Assembly (NCBI RefSeq): GCF_003148495.1
Contig: NZ_QGGH01000006.1
Span: 124,001 to 188,000, forward strand
Reading direction: 5' to 3'
DNA: 64,000 nt
Origin: Mesorhizobium loti
GTDB lineage: Bacteria > Pseudomonadota > Alphaproteobacteria > Rhizobiales > Rhizobiaceae
Shown here: in pieces, positions 1 to 7,705 of the stretch
How positions within the stretch are numbered: position 1 is the first letter of the stretch
Layout: every line of letters begins with the position of its first letter
Translations under genes and position numbers: made by a program
Notes under the pieces: model-generated
The model's database searches: none
The model's input: only the letters and a program-made list of their open reading frames with translations
What the model was told of the DNA's origin: nothing

Positions 1-2
1 AG

Positions 3-209
3 CCGAACGCATCCGGACGTGCCGGCGCGGAAGGCATCGCCGAGGTTACCGTTTTGGATCAGCGGAAGGTGCTGCGCCTCGACGGCGCTGACATTGAAAA
101 GCATCTGCCCTTGCCCTTGTCGGCAGCGAATCGCCACCGGGCACACATTATACGCGCCTATCGCCCCGCCCGTTTCCCGTGGAACCCTCCGGCGCGATCC
201 TCACTGTAA
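3..209 (+). CDS. C-terminal end of an unknown protein (5' truncated by window)
   Basis: An open frame enters from the left edge and runs 68 codons to a TAA at 207-209. The visible tail has a plausible protein composition, with a charged segment (DQRKVLRLDGADIEKHLPLP) and a Pro/Arg-rich end, and does not look like a shadow. I do not recognise the family. It converges on the HTH gene that begins its stop codon at 210. The two stops touch inside one palindrome (201-222). Confidence 0.5.
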   Translation, partial: PNASGRAGAEGIAEVTVLDQRKVLRLDGADIEKHLPLPLSAANRHRAHIIRAYRPARFPWNPPARSSL

Positions 210-222
210 TTATTTACAGTGA
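201..222. terminator. Stem-loop shared by two abutting convergent stop codons
   Basis: TCACTGTAA (201-209) and TTACAGTGA (214-222) form a perfect 9-bp inverted repeat around a 4-nt loop. The left gene's TAA is 207-209 and the right gene's stop is 210-212, so both genes end inside the hairpin. The stem is AT-rich with no clear T-run, so terminator function is a guess. It could also be an operator. Confidence 0.4.
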
Positions 223-406
223 CCGGCGACGATCCGCTCGTGCAGCCGCGCGACGCGACCAGCCGGCCCAGCCATGTGATCATTGTTCGAGCCATTCGCC
301 ATGCGCCAGACAGTCGTCTTGCTGACATTCGCTGCGCGGCGATCTCGGCGCGCGACAGGCCGTGCGATTCTAGGCCGGCAATCATCGAGGCGAATGCATC
401 AGGCAT
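210..406 (-). pseudogene. Small helix-turn-helix protein gene with an apparent -1 frameshift
   Basis: From an ATG at 406 the frame reads MPDAFASMIAGLESHGLSRA followed by EIAA, a typical first HTH helix. A second frame continues NVSKTTVWRMANGS, the recognition helix, and ends RVARLHERIVAGHCK at 210. The halves join if one base is restored near 335-342; the span of 197 nt is one short of a multiple of three. The product would be about 65 residues, like small phage-type HTH proteins. It lies on the 3' side of tRNA-Lys, a usual integration side, so it may be an integrated-element remnant. A sequencing error would explain it equally well. Confidence 0.55.
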
Positions 407-537
407 GGCCGAAAGTGGCACGGCTGGCGTGAAAGGGAAAGCGCCGCGCCCAAAATCGGCTTGCGCCCAAATCACGTTTTCCGGGCTTCGGCTTGTTTGT
501 GGGTTTCCACCTAACGCCTTGGTATCTTTGACGTTTT

Positions 538-613
<76 letters not shown>

Positions 614-643
614 ACTCGGCCGGCAAAAACCGGCGTTGGCGGG

Positions 644-672
644 CATATAGCCGCCACCATCGGTCCTGTCCA
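644..672 (-). promoter_or_regulatory. Sigma70-type promoter of tRNA-Lys
   Basis: On the minus strand TGGACA (667-672) and TATATG (644-649) are separated by exactly 17 bp. The expected start lies about 20-25 bp before the mature tRNA 5' end at 613. Spacing, motif quality and position all fit a strong stable-RNA promoter. Confidence 0.7.
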
Positions 673-720
673 GCCCTGCCGGAATCATTTCCCGACAAAT
701 CGCTTAAGTGCCGCAGATGG

Positions 721-1629
721 TCAGACGAACAGCTTGCCCTCCGCCACCTTGATCGCATTGCCGCCAATGCGCGCCGAGGCCAGTTTGCCGCCTTGCACGG
801 TCAGTTCGAGGCGGATGCGCGAAGGCCGGCCCATCTCCAGCCCCTGCTCGATCCATAGCTGCGAAATGCCGTCGGTCGGCGCGTCGAAATGCATGATGGC
901 GCCGGCAAAGGCAGCTGCCGCCGAGCCGGTCGCCGGATCCTCATAGGAAGGTGTGCCAGGTACGATCATGCGCACATGGAAGGCGCTTTCGTGGTTCACC
1001 GTCTCGCGGCAGTAGACATAGGGGCTGGCGAAGGCCCACTCGCTCTTGCGCGGCGCCAGTTCCGACCACGCCTGGTTGTCCAGCCGGACCCGGCCCGCCG
1101 CCTCGAGATTGGCAACCGGGATGGTCACATAAGGAACGCCGGCCGACCAGAACGCGACGCGGTGATTCTCGAAGCCGATCTCGTGCGGCGTCAACCCAAG
1201 GGCCGCACCGATCGCTTCCGGATCGGCCTCGAGCTTTAGCGGCTCCGGCAGCTTCGCCAGGTCGAACTCGGCAAAGGTGTTGCCGTCGTGCTTGCTGACG
1301 GCGCAACGCACCGGGCCGATATTCTCCTCCAACACGAAGATGCCGGCGCCGCCCTCTTCCGCCAGTTCGGCCAGTGCAATCGCGGCGCCAACCGTCGGAT
1401 GGCCGGCGAACGGCATTTCATAGTCGGGCGTGAAGATGCGGATGCGGTTTCGATGCTTTGGATTGTCCGGCGGCAACACGAAAACCGATTCGGACAGGTT
1501 GAATTCGCGCGCGATGGCCTGCATCGCGGCCGCGTCCAATCCCTTGCTGTCCAGCACGATGGCCAAGGGGTTGCCGGCCAGTCGCTCGGTCGTAAACACA
1601 TCGTAGAGCAAGTAATTCCGGGTTTTCAT
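721..1629 (-). CDS. PhzF-family isomerase/epimerase-like protein
   Basis: This 302-residue protein belongs to the PhzF (phenazine biosynthesis-like) superfamily, which has two similar diaminopimelate-epimerase-type domains and is usually cytosolic. Signatures are NLSESVFV, with Glu47 at the place of the PhzF catalytic glutamate, the EMPFAGHPTVGAA segment, and EDPATGSAAAAFAG in the second half. The ATG at 1629 is preceded by GAGGCAGGA, so the longer frame to 1716 was rejected. It is divergent from the efflux operon at 1731. No phenazine genes are nearby, so the substrate is unknown. Confidence 0.88.
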   Translation of the reverse strand: MKTRNYLLYDVFTTERLAGNPLAIVLDSKGLDAAAMQAIAREFNLSESVFVLPPDNPKHRNRIRIFTPDYEMPFAGHPTVGAAIALAELAEEGGAGIFVLEENIGPVRCAVSKHDGNTFAEFDLAKLPEPLKLEADPEAIGAALGLTPHEIGFENHRVAFWSAGVPYVTIPVANLEAAGRVRLDNQAWSELAPRKSEWAFASPYVYCRETVNHESAFHVRMIVPGTPSYEDPATGSAAAAFAGAIMHFDAPTDGISQLWIEQGLEMGRPSRIRLELTVQGGKLASARIGGNAIKVAEGKLFV

Positions 1630-1687
1630 TCCTGCCTCAATCCCAACATGGGCGAAATTTAATTTGATATTTGAACCAGTAAGCCTG

Positions 1688-1701
1688 ATCTGTGCACAGA
1701 T
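1688..1701. promoter_or_regulatory. 14-bp palindrome between divergent genes
   Basis: ATCTGTGCACAGAT is a perfect palindrome in the intergenic space between the PhzF-like gene (start 1629) and the macA-like gene (start 1731). Its position suggests an operator for one or both. No regulator gene is adjacent, so the binding protein is unknown. Confidence 0.4.
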
Positions 1702-1730
1702 AGGGACATTGCGCATTATAGGGGTCCAGC

Positions 1731-3023
1731 GTGGACCAGATTGTCAATCTGCCAAAGACGGAATCGGATTCCGCCATCGAGACGGCGCTTGGGCTCGACA
1801 GGCAAGGTCTGCGCAAGTCGCGTCGTCGCGGCTGGCTCTATGCGCTGCTGGCGCTGATCGTGCTCGCCACCGGGCTTGGCGCCTATCAATGGTATGCCGG
1901 CTCGCCGGCCAGGATTGATTACACCACGGTGCCTGCCGCCAAGGCCGACCTCACCGTCGCGGTGTCGGCGACCGGCACGCTGCAGCCCCTCACCCAGGTC
2001 GACATTTCCAGCCAGCTCTCCGGCATCATCCGTTCGGTTTCGGTCGAGGAGAACCAGCAGGTCAAGAAGGGCGACGTGCTGGCGGCGCTCGACACCGCCA
2101 AGCTGCAGGTGCAGATCGAACGGGCGGAGGCCTCCGCCAAGGGCGCGGCAGCCAATGTCGAGGACGCCACGGTAACGCTGACCGAAAACGAAAAGGCGCT
2201 TGTCCGCGCGGCGGCACTGACCAAGCGCGGCATGGCGACCGACCAGTCGCTCGAGGCCGCGACCGCGACGCGCGACCGTTCCAAGGCGGCGCTCGACAGC
2301 GCTCAGGCCAATCTCGCCATCGCCAATGCCGATCTGAAATCGCAGCAGACCGACCTTGCCAACAGCACCATCTATGCGCCGATCGACGGCATCGTGCTGA
2401 CGCGCTCTGTCGATCCCGGCCAGACGGTCGCCTCTTCCCTGCAGGCACCGGTGCTGTTCATCATCGCCGCCGATCTCAGAAACATGGAACTGGTGGCAGC
2501 GGTCGACGAGGCCGACATCGGCGCGGTCAAATCCGGCCAGCATGCCCGCTTCACGGTGGATGCCTTCCCCGAGCGGCCGTTCGATGCCGAGATCCGCGAC
2601 ATCTCCTATGCCTCGGTCACCACCGACGGCGTCGTCACCTACAATGCGCGGCTTGAGGTCGACAACAACGAGCTGTTGCTGCGGCCCGGCATGACCGCCA
2701 CCGTTTCGGTCGTCACCAAACAGGCCAAGGGCGTGCTCACCGTGCCGGCCACCGCCTTCCGCTATCGCCCGGCGCAGCAGGCCGCACGCGGCTGGAGCCT
2801 GAGCGACCTGTTCACCGGCCGCATGGGTCGCCCCGGCGGCAACCGCCAGCGCCAGGCCGCCACAGTGCCCACCGATGGCTCGCGCACCCTCTATGTGCTG
2901 GAGAACGGCCGTCCGCACCCGGTCAACGTCAAGATCGGCTCAACCGACGGCGAACTGACCGAGGTCCTTTCGGGCGTGGAAGAAGGCGCACAAATCATCA
3001 CCGCGTCGCAGCAGCGGAGCTGA
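1731..3023 (+). CDS. MacA-like periplasmic adaptor of an ABC efflux pump
   Basis: This 430-residue HlyD/RND-type membrane fusion protein should link an inner-membrane ABC exporter to an outer-membrane channel. A cytoplasmic N-terminus is followed by one membrane anchor (about 35-55). Then come the lipoyl-like half containing DISSQLSGIIRSVSVEEN, a coiled-coil hairpin (about 120-215), the second lipoyl half and a beta-barrel region. The start is a GTG at 1731 with AGGGG about 8 nt upstream. The ATPase starts 4 nt after the stop and the permease follows, giving a MacA-MacB-type operon. Cargo cannot be read from the sequence. Confidence 0.88.
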   Translation: MDQIVNLPKTESDSAIETALGLDRQGLRKSRRRGWLYALLALIVLATGLGAYQWYAGSPARIDYTTVPAAKADLTVAVSATGTLQPLTQVDISSQLSGIIRSVSVEENQQVKKGDVLAALDTAKLQVQIERAEASAKGAAANVEDATVTLTENEKALVRAAALTKRGMATDQSLEAATATRDRSKAALDSAQANLAIANADLKSQQTDLANSTIYAPIDGIVLTRSVDPGQTVASSLQAPVLFIIAADLRNMELVAAVDEADIGAVKSGQHARFTVDAFPERPFDAEIRDISYASVTTDGVVTYNARLEVDNNELLLRPGMTATVSVVTKQAKGVLTVPATAFRYRPAQQAARGWSLSDLFTGRMGRPGGNRQRQAATVPTDGSRTLYVLENGRPHPVNVKIGSTDGELTEVLSGVEEGAQIITASQQRS

Positions 3024-3027
3024 TACC

Positions 3028-3738
3028 GTGGCTGCGGGCGCGACCCTCATCACCTTCGACAAGGTCTGGAAGAGCTACGGCCAGGGCGAGGCCAAGGTGC
3101 ATGCGCTGGCCGGCGTCGACCTTGCCATCCGGCGTGGCGAATTCGTCGCCATCATGGGGCCGTCCGGCTCCGGCAAGTCGACGGCGATGAACATCATCGG
3201 CTGCCTCGACACGCCGACGGCCGGAACCTATTCCTTCATGGGCATCGACGCCGGCCGGCTCGACCGCAACCGCCGCGCCATGCTGCGCAACCTCTATGTC
3301 GGCTTCGTGTTCCAAGGCTACAATCTGCTGGCCCGCACCACGGCGGCCGAAAACGTCGAACTGCCGCTGATCTATCGCGGCGTGGCCAGCCGCGAGCGCC
3401 GCGACCTTGCCATGCAGGCATTGGCGGAGGTCGGCCTTGTCGGCCGCGAGCACCACACGCCGGCCGAACTGTCCGGCGGCCAGCAGCAGCGCGTGGCCAT
3501 CGCACGCGCCATCGTCACCCGCCCGACGCTGCTCGTTGCCGACGAGCCGACCGGCAATCTCGACACCGCACGCACGCACGAGATCATGGAATTGCTGACC
3601 CGGCTGAACACCGAGCTTGGCCTGACCATCGCCATGGTCACGCATGAGGCCGACGTCGCCGACTATGCCGAACGCACCATCCGCTTCCTCGACGGCCACG
3701 TCGCCTCGGACACCATGAAGCTGGAGATGGCACAATGA
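3028..3738 (+). CDS. MacB/LolD-type ABC transporter ATP-binding protein
   Basis: This 236-residue ABC ATPase has Walker A GPSGSGKST at 44-52, signature LSGGQQQRVAIARA and Walker B LLVADEPTGNLD. The NLD after Walker B is typical of the MacB/LolD/FtsE type. The GTG start at 3028 follows GGAG at 3016-3019. Its stop overlaps the permease start by 4 nt (ATGA), indicating translational coupling. ATPase and permease are separate polypeptides, unlike E. coli MacB where they are fused. Confidence 0.92.
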   Translation: MAAGATLITFDKVWKSYGQGEAKVHALAGVDLAIRRGEFVAIMGPSGSGKSTAMNIIGCLDTPTAGTYSFMGIDAGRLDRNRRAMLRNLYVGFVFQGYNLLARTTAAENVELPLIYRGVASRERRDLAMQALAEVGLVGREHHTPAELSGGQQQRVAIARAIVTRPTLLVADEPTGNLDTARTHEIMELLTRLNTELGLTIAMVTHEADVADYAERTIRFLDGHVASDTMKLEMAQ

Positions 3739-4952
3739 TCTGGGAAACCGTTCGCCTCTCACTCCGCTCGATCCGCCGCAACGTGCTGCGCTCGTTCCTG
3801 ACCTTGCTCGGCATCGTCATCGGTGTTGCCGCCGTCATCGCCATGCTCACCATCGGCTCCGGCACCACTGAAAAGGTCAAGGCCGACATCTCCAAGCTTG
3901 GCAGCAATCTGCTGGTCGTCCGCTCCGGCCGTCCGGCCGGCCCCGGCGCTCCGGGCGGGCTCGACCAGGTGGTGCGTCCGCTGGCCGAAAAGGACCTGGC
4001 AGCACTCGTTGCGCACCTGACCGGCGCGCGCGCCATTTCGCCGGCCTCGCAAAAGCAGGTCCGCGTCATCTTCGGCACCGAGAGCCTGACCTCGGGCGTC
4101 ACCGGCACCGACAGCGCCTATCTCGATGCGCGCGACTGGAAGCTGGTGTCGGGCCGCCCGTTCAGCGATTCCGAGACCCGCTCAGGCACCGGCGTGTGCC
4201 TGATCGGCGAGACGGTGCGCCAGCAGTTCTTCGGCGCCGGCGACCCTGAGGGCGAGATCATCCGCGTCAACCGAACCTCCTGCAAGATCATCGGCCTGCT
4301 CGAGCCCAAGGGCTATACCGGCTTCGGCCAGGACCAGGACAATGTCGTCCTGATGCCTCTGCACGCCTATCAGCGCCGCATCGCCGGCAACCGCGACATC
4401 GACAACATCTACATCGCCGCCGACGACCGCACGCCGACCAGCGAGTTGCAGCCGCGCGTCGAGGACATCTTGCGCGATGCGCGCCGCATCACGCCCGAGC
4501 GCGAGAGCGATTTCGCCATCCGCGACATGACCCAGATCGCCGACGCCATGGCCAGCGCCACCACCACCATGACCGGCATGCTGGGCGCGGTTGCCGGCGT
4601 CAGCCTGCTGGTCGGCGGCATTGGCATCATGAACATCATGCTGGTCTCGGTCACCGAGCGCACCCGCGAGATCGGCATCAGGCTGGCCATCGGCGCGCAT
4701 GAAAAGCACATCCTCATCCAGTTCCTGGTCGAGGCCACGGTGCTGTCGCTGCTCGGCGGCATCATCGGCATCCTGATCGGCCTGGCGCTGGCCGGCCTCG
4801 CCTCGGTGACGCTGACCATCCCGTTTGCGCCGAGCCCTGCGGTCATCCTGCTCGCCGTCGGCTTTTCGGCGCTGATCGGCATGGTGTTCGGCTTCTTCCC
4901 GGCGCTACGCGGCGCCAGGCTCGACCCGATCGACGCGCTAAGGCACGAGTAA
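3735..4952 (+). CDS. MacB-type ABC transporter permease
   Basis: This 405-residue permease has the MacB topology. TM1 lies near the N-terminus (LTLLGIVIGVAAVIAML), followed by a periplasmic core domain of about 200 residues. Three C-terminal TMs include the conserved GVSLLVGGIGIMNIMLVSV segment and the ERTREIGIRLAIGA coupling helix. With the two upstream genes it forms a tripartite mechanotransmission-type exporter. The outer-membrane partner is not in this window. Confidence 0.92.
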   Translation: MIWETVRLSLRSIRRNVLRSFLTLLGIVIGVAAVIAMLTIGSGTTEKVKADISKLGSNLLVVRSGRPAGPGAPGGLDQVVRPLAEKDLAALVAHLTGARAISPASQKQVRVIFGTESLTSGVTGTDSAYLDARDWKLVSGRPFSDSETRSGTGVCLIGETVRQQFFGAGDPEGEIIRVNRTSCKIIGLLEPKGYTGFGQDQDNVVLMPLHAYQRRIAGNRDIDNIYIAADDRTPTSELQPRVEDILRDARRITPERESDFAIRDMTQIADAMASATTTMTGMLGAVAGVSLLVGGIGIMNIMLVSVTERTREIGIRLAIGAHEKHILIQFLVEATVLSLLGGIIGILIGLALAGLASVTLTIPFAPSPAVILLAVGFSALIGMVFGFFPALRGARLDPIDALRHE

Positions 4953-4955
4953 CCG

Positions 4956-4964
4956 TTATCCACA
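4956..4964. other. Isolated DnaA-box-like 9-mer
   Basis: TTATCCACA matches the consensus DnaA box exactly and sits just after the permease stop. It is a single copy with no AT-rich unwinding region or further boxes, so it is not an origin. It may be chance. Confidence 0.25.
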
Positions 4965-5142
4965 GCCTTGGGTACACGCGTACGTCGACAGCACTGTCGG
5001 CATCCGACCCTAATGTGCTAGACTGGTTTCACTGTTTCACGGACACGCAGAACTTTGTTTTGACGCTATTCTGGATGTAAAACCGTTTCATACTTTCCCT
5101 AGAATAGCTCTGGGCAAGGTGTCTCTATTCGAGGAACAATAC

Positions 5143-5196
5143 ATGCATGTGGCTGAACGCACGCTGCGCATAGTCCACACGGGATTTGACCGCTAG
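5143..5196 (+). CDS. Short leader ORF (17 codons) before the nuclease-like gene
   Basis: ATG at 5143 follows a strong Shine-Dalgarno GAGGAA (5131-5136) at 6-nt spacing and encodes MHVAERTLRIVHTGFDR, ending TAG at 5194-5196. The main gene's ATG (5201) begins 4 nt later, in another frame and with no good ribosome site of its own. The arrangement suggests translational coupling or a regulatory uORF. No amino-acid-specific codon run is visible. Confidence 0.5.
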   Translation: MHVAERTLRIVHTGFDR

Positions 5197-5200
5197 CGCG

Positions 5201-6577
5201 ATGGTGCTCATAAACCCCCGCCTGACGGACTATTTCGGAATTTCCACGCCGCAAGCACAGCTGGATTTTGCCATCCCTTTTTTCAACGAGGACATTCCGC
5301 TTTACGTCGATCCGTTCCTCCTTTGGGCCTCTCCGTCACAACAGGATCAAGCGCTTCACACCGCCGTTATCAACGCCTTCAATCAGCTAGGTCAGGTCTT
5401 TCTTCAGGGAGATCAAAAGAAGGCCGTTAGAACATTGGTTGCCGCATCCGAGTGTGACGAGGTTGGTCTCGGCGCTTCGGCCACGAGAAAGGGCAAGCGC
5501 CTGGGAGAGACGAAGGCGCACGAAATTCTCTCGCTGTTCAAAACTATCCCACAATACGGTAGCGCTGGATTCCGCCACTTCGAGGAGATCCAGTTTTTCA
5601 TCGACGGTATTTCGAAAGATAGAATCAGCGATATCACCTGCAGCTTCACAAAGTCATTTCTCGTCGACTACACCATCGAGCAGTGTCGTCGGCATGGGAT
5701 TCCCCTGAAGGACCACACTCTCCCTCATGTCTACGACTACCGCAAAAACGAGTTCAAACCGGAAGGCGGTGTCCAACTCCCTTTTCATCCGGATACGCAC
5801 GCTCCGCTCATTCTAGTGCCTAAGCGCTGGCTTCGCTTCGGGCCTTGGATTTCTTACGACGACTACTTCCAAGGACATTGTCCACAGGATGACATCTCGC
5901 ACGAGGCAGACAAACTTGATCGCGTGGATGTCCTGAATTTCAACCGTGCGAATTACAACGTGGTCGATGCCTACATCAGGGAGAAGGAGCGGACGTTCGA
6001 AGATTGCAAAAGCGATCCGCTCTTTGCCCAGATTCCGGTTATTTCCGCTCGCCGCAAGCTGGCCGCGATTAAGAAATTGCCTTCAGGCAAAAATGATAAC
6101 GCCGACCGCGAATACGAGAAAATGATTGGAGAGCTATTTCCCTCGCTACTCTATCCCCAGCTTGATTTCGCCGCAGTCCAGAGCCGAACGGACAGCGGTT
6201 CGCTCGTACGCGACCTCATCTTTTACAACTCCCAGTCCGATCCCTTTCTCAAAGGTCTATTCGACGACTATGCTTCAAAACAATTGGTCTTCGAGCTTAA
6301 GAACGTTCGGGAAGTCAGCCGCGATCATGTGAACCAGCTCAACGGTTACATGACCGACAGCTTGGGCAAATTCGGTGTATTGGTTACGCGCAATCCACTG
6401 ACCGCAGCCCGAAAGCAACGAACAATCGATCTCTGGTCTGGTCAGCGCAGGAGTATCATCACGCTCACTGACGCCGATGTCGAACAGATGGTGGAACTGT
6501 TCGAAAGCAAACAGCGACTACCCATCGACGTGATTAAAAAGAAATATATTGAATTTAGGCGAGATTGCCCAAGTTAG
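5201..6577 (+). CDS. PD-(D/E)XK nuclease-like protein, candidate defence or conflict gene
   Basis: This is a 458-residue protein I cannot name. The C-terminal third carries a plausible PD-(D/E)XK core: Asp338 in SLVRDLIFYN, then Glu365-x-Lys367 in VFELKN, followed by HVNQLNGYM (possible Gln/Tyr helix) and strand FGVLVTRN. The N-terminal part (DYFGISTPQAQLDFAIPFFN, then DPFLLW) is a separate unrecognised domain. The ATG at 5201 is chosen over a TTG at 5186; both have weak ribosome sites, and a short leader ORF ends 4 nt upstream. Base composition is visibly more AT-rich than its neighbours, suggesting transfer. Two small paralogous genes follow, 9 nt and then 1-nt-overlap coupled. Nuclease activity is inferred from motifs only. 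Confidence 0.7.
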   Translation: MVLINPRLTDYFGISTPQAQLDFAIPFFNEDIPLYVDPFLLWASPSQQDQALHTAVINAFNQLGQVFLQGDQKKAVRTLVAASECDEVGLGASATRKGKRLGETKAHEILSLFKTIPQYGSAGFRHFEEIQFFIDGISKDRISDITCSFTKSFLVDYTIEQCRRHGIPLKDHTLPHVYDYRKNEFKPEGGVQLPFHPDTHAPLILVPKRWLRFGPWISYDDYFQGHCPQDDISHEADKLDRVDVLNFNRANYNVVDAYIREKERTFEDCKSDPLFAQIPVISARRKLAAIKKLPSGKNDNADREYEKMIGELFPSLLYPQLDFAAVQSRTDSGSLVRDLIFYNSQSDPFLKGLFDDYASKQLVFELKNVREVSRDHVNQLNGYMTDSLGKFGVLVTRNPLTAARKQRTIDLWSGQRRSIITLTDADVEQMVELFESKQRLPIDVIKKKYIEFRRDCPS

Positions 6578-6586
6578 GATTGAAAA

Positions 6587-6979
6587 ATGGCTTTGACGTT
6601 TGAGCAAATAGAAAAGCTGGAAAAGATCTCCGGACAGATGGATGGCCTTCACAAGGAGATCACAACACTTGTGAAGAAGTCTCCCAATGATGGCTTGAAC
6701 AAGTTTAAGTTGAAATTCGTCAATGCCGTCCTTGCGGAAGCGAACGATATTTTGGAGTCGACACACAGACCCTTGGCGGATTTCGACCAGTTCGATGCGG
6801 ACGATGTTCCGACCACAAGTGATGTCGCCTTTATCCTCGGGCAGTACATCGAAGAGCTTGAGCGCAAACGGGCTGACAACATAAAACGTGAACCAAGCGG
6901 GGTTTGGATCTATCGGATCGAAGGATCGAGCGTGACGGTCCGAACAGCGCCACCGAAAAAGATACAAGAGAAAAAGTGA
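6587..6979 (+). CDS. Small paralogous protein A of the nuclease-associated operon
   Basis: This 130-residue mostly helical, charged protein has no recognised domain. AGGA at 6577-6580 precedes the ATG. Its central segment (KLKFVNAVLAEANDILE) and the following acidic part (FDADDVPTTSDVAFILGQY) align with the next gene's VKLINRVLADAVNFLE and LDSDALPQYGDAILILSQY, so the two are paralogues. Its basic tail (PPKKIQEKK) is unique. The stop overlaps the next start by 1 nt (TGATG). Immunity protein, adaptor or nuclease subunit are all possible; nothing in the sequence decides. Confidence 0.75.
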   Translation: MALTFEQIEKLEKISGQMDGLHKEITTLVKKSPNDGLNKFKLKFVNAVLAEANDILESTHRPLADFDQFDADDVPTTSDVAFILGQYIEELERKRADNIKREPSGVWIYRIEGSSVTVRTAPPKKIQEKK

Positions 6980-7341
6980 TGTCAAACAAGTACTATACTA
7001 CCGAGGCGAAAGTCCGACAGTACGAGGCCGTGATCGGCGTCTTCACGGAGCTTTTCAAGGAACTGAAAGACCTCGGAAAAAAGAAGCCGGAGGGGACACT
7101 CAGCGCTAGCAAGGTGAAGCTCATAAATCGCGTTCTAGCGGATGCCGTGAATTTTCTGGAAGGCGCTCCCGACCACAAATATCTCGATCTTTTAGATAGC
7201 GATGCGTTGCCGCAGTACGGTGACGCTATTCTGATCCTCTCGCAATATGAAGGTGCCTTAAAATCGTTCTACGAGCGGCACTACGGATATCAGAGCGGTG
7301 TCGGCGACACGTGGCTCATCCAGCCTAAGAAGAATGGCTGA
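6979..7341 (+). CDS. Small paralogous protein B of the nuclease-associated operon
   Basis: This 120-residue helical protein starts at the ATG overlapping the stop of protein A. It is homologous to protein A along its middle 80-90 residues and differs at both ends, ending in DTWLIQPKKNG. The strict order and coupling of a nuclease-like protein with two small paralogues imply a single functional unit, perhaps a heterodimer that binds or restrains the nuclease. No database family is recognised. Confidence 0.75.
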   Translation: MSNKYYTTEAKVRQYEAVIGVFTELFKELKDLGKKKPEGTLSASKVKLINRVLADAVNFLEGAPDHKYLDLLDSDALPQYGDAILILSQYEGALKSFYERHYGYQSGVGDTWLIQPKKNG

Positions 7342-7392
7342 ACGCGATCCGTGGCCGACGGCAGATATTTGTCTTGGGTGGAGAAATGCGGG

Positions 7393-7635
7393 ATGAGCAA
7401 GAAGGCGCGACTGATCCTGGCGATGGTCATCATCGAGGCCTTCCTTGCAGGCATCTGGTGGTATCTCGCCCGCTACGGCATGGCCAATCCAGATCGCGTC
7501 ACAGCCGATTTTCAGGCAGTCGTCGGCCAGACCATGGGAATGGCGATGGGCGGCTTGCTGGGCATCGGCTTTATCCTGTTCCTCGTCGCCGCCCGCAACG
7601 ATCGCAAGGATGCGCAGAACAAGACGCGCGGTTAG
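7393..7635 (+). CDS. Small two-TM membrane protein
   Basis: This 80-residue protein has two predicted membrane helices (about 6-27 and 47-67) joined by a short loop, with a basic tail RNDRKDAQNKTRG. The start at 7393 (MSKKARLIL) is preceded by GGAG at a good distance; a start at 7351 would add an unlikely leader. Composition returns to the GC-rich background. Function is unknown. A repeat element begins just past its stop. Confidence 0.65.
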   Translation: MSKKARLILAMVIIEAFLAGIWWYLARYGMANPDRVTADFQAVVGQTMGMAMGGLLGIGFILFLVAARNDRKDAQNKTRG

Positions 7636-7636
7636 A

Positions 7637-7704
7637 GCAATTCCAGGAAAAGTGTGAAGCGGTTTTCCCGGGAAAAGCGCATAGCGCTTTCCCTTGGGAA
7701 TTGC
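7637..7704. repeat. Short dispersed inverted-repeat element (GCAATTCC...GGAATTGC)
   Basis: Outer arms GCAATTCC (7637-7644) and GGAATTGC (7697-7704) enclose a nested hairpin with arms GGGAAAAGCGC and GCGCTTTCCC. I recognise this arrangement as a common intergenic repeat of Mesorhizobium-like genomes. It sits between convergent genes and could also act as a transcription terminator. Confidence 0.65.
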
Positions 7705-7705
7705 G

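Noticed and set aside
4956..4964. Replication origin suggested by a perfect DnaA box
   Set aside because: Only one box, no DUE, and no dnaA, repC or parAB nearby.
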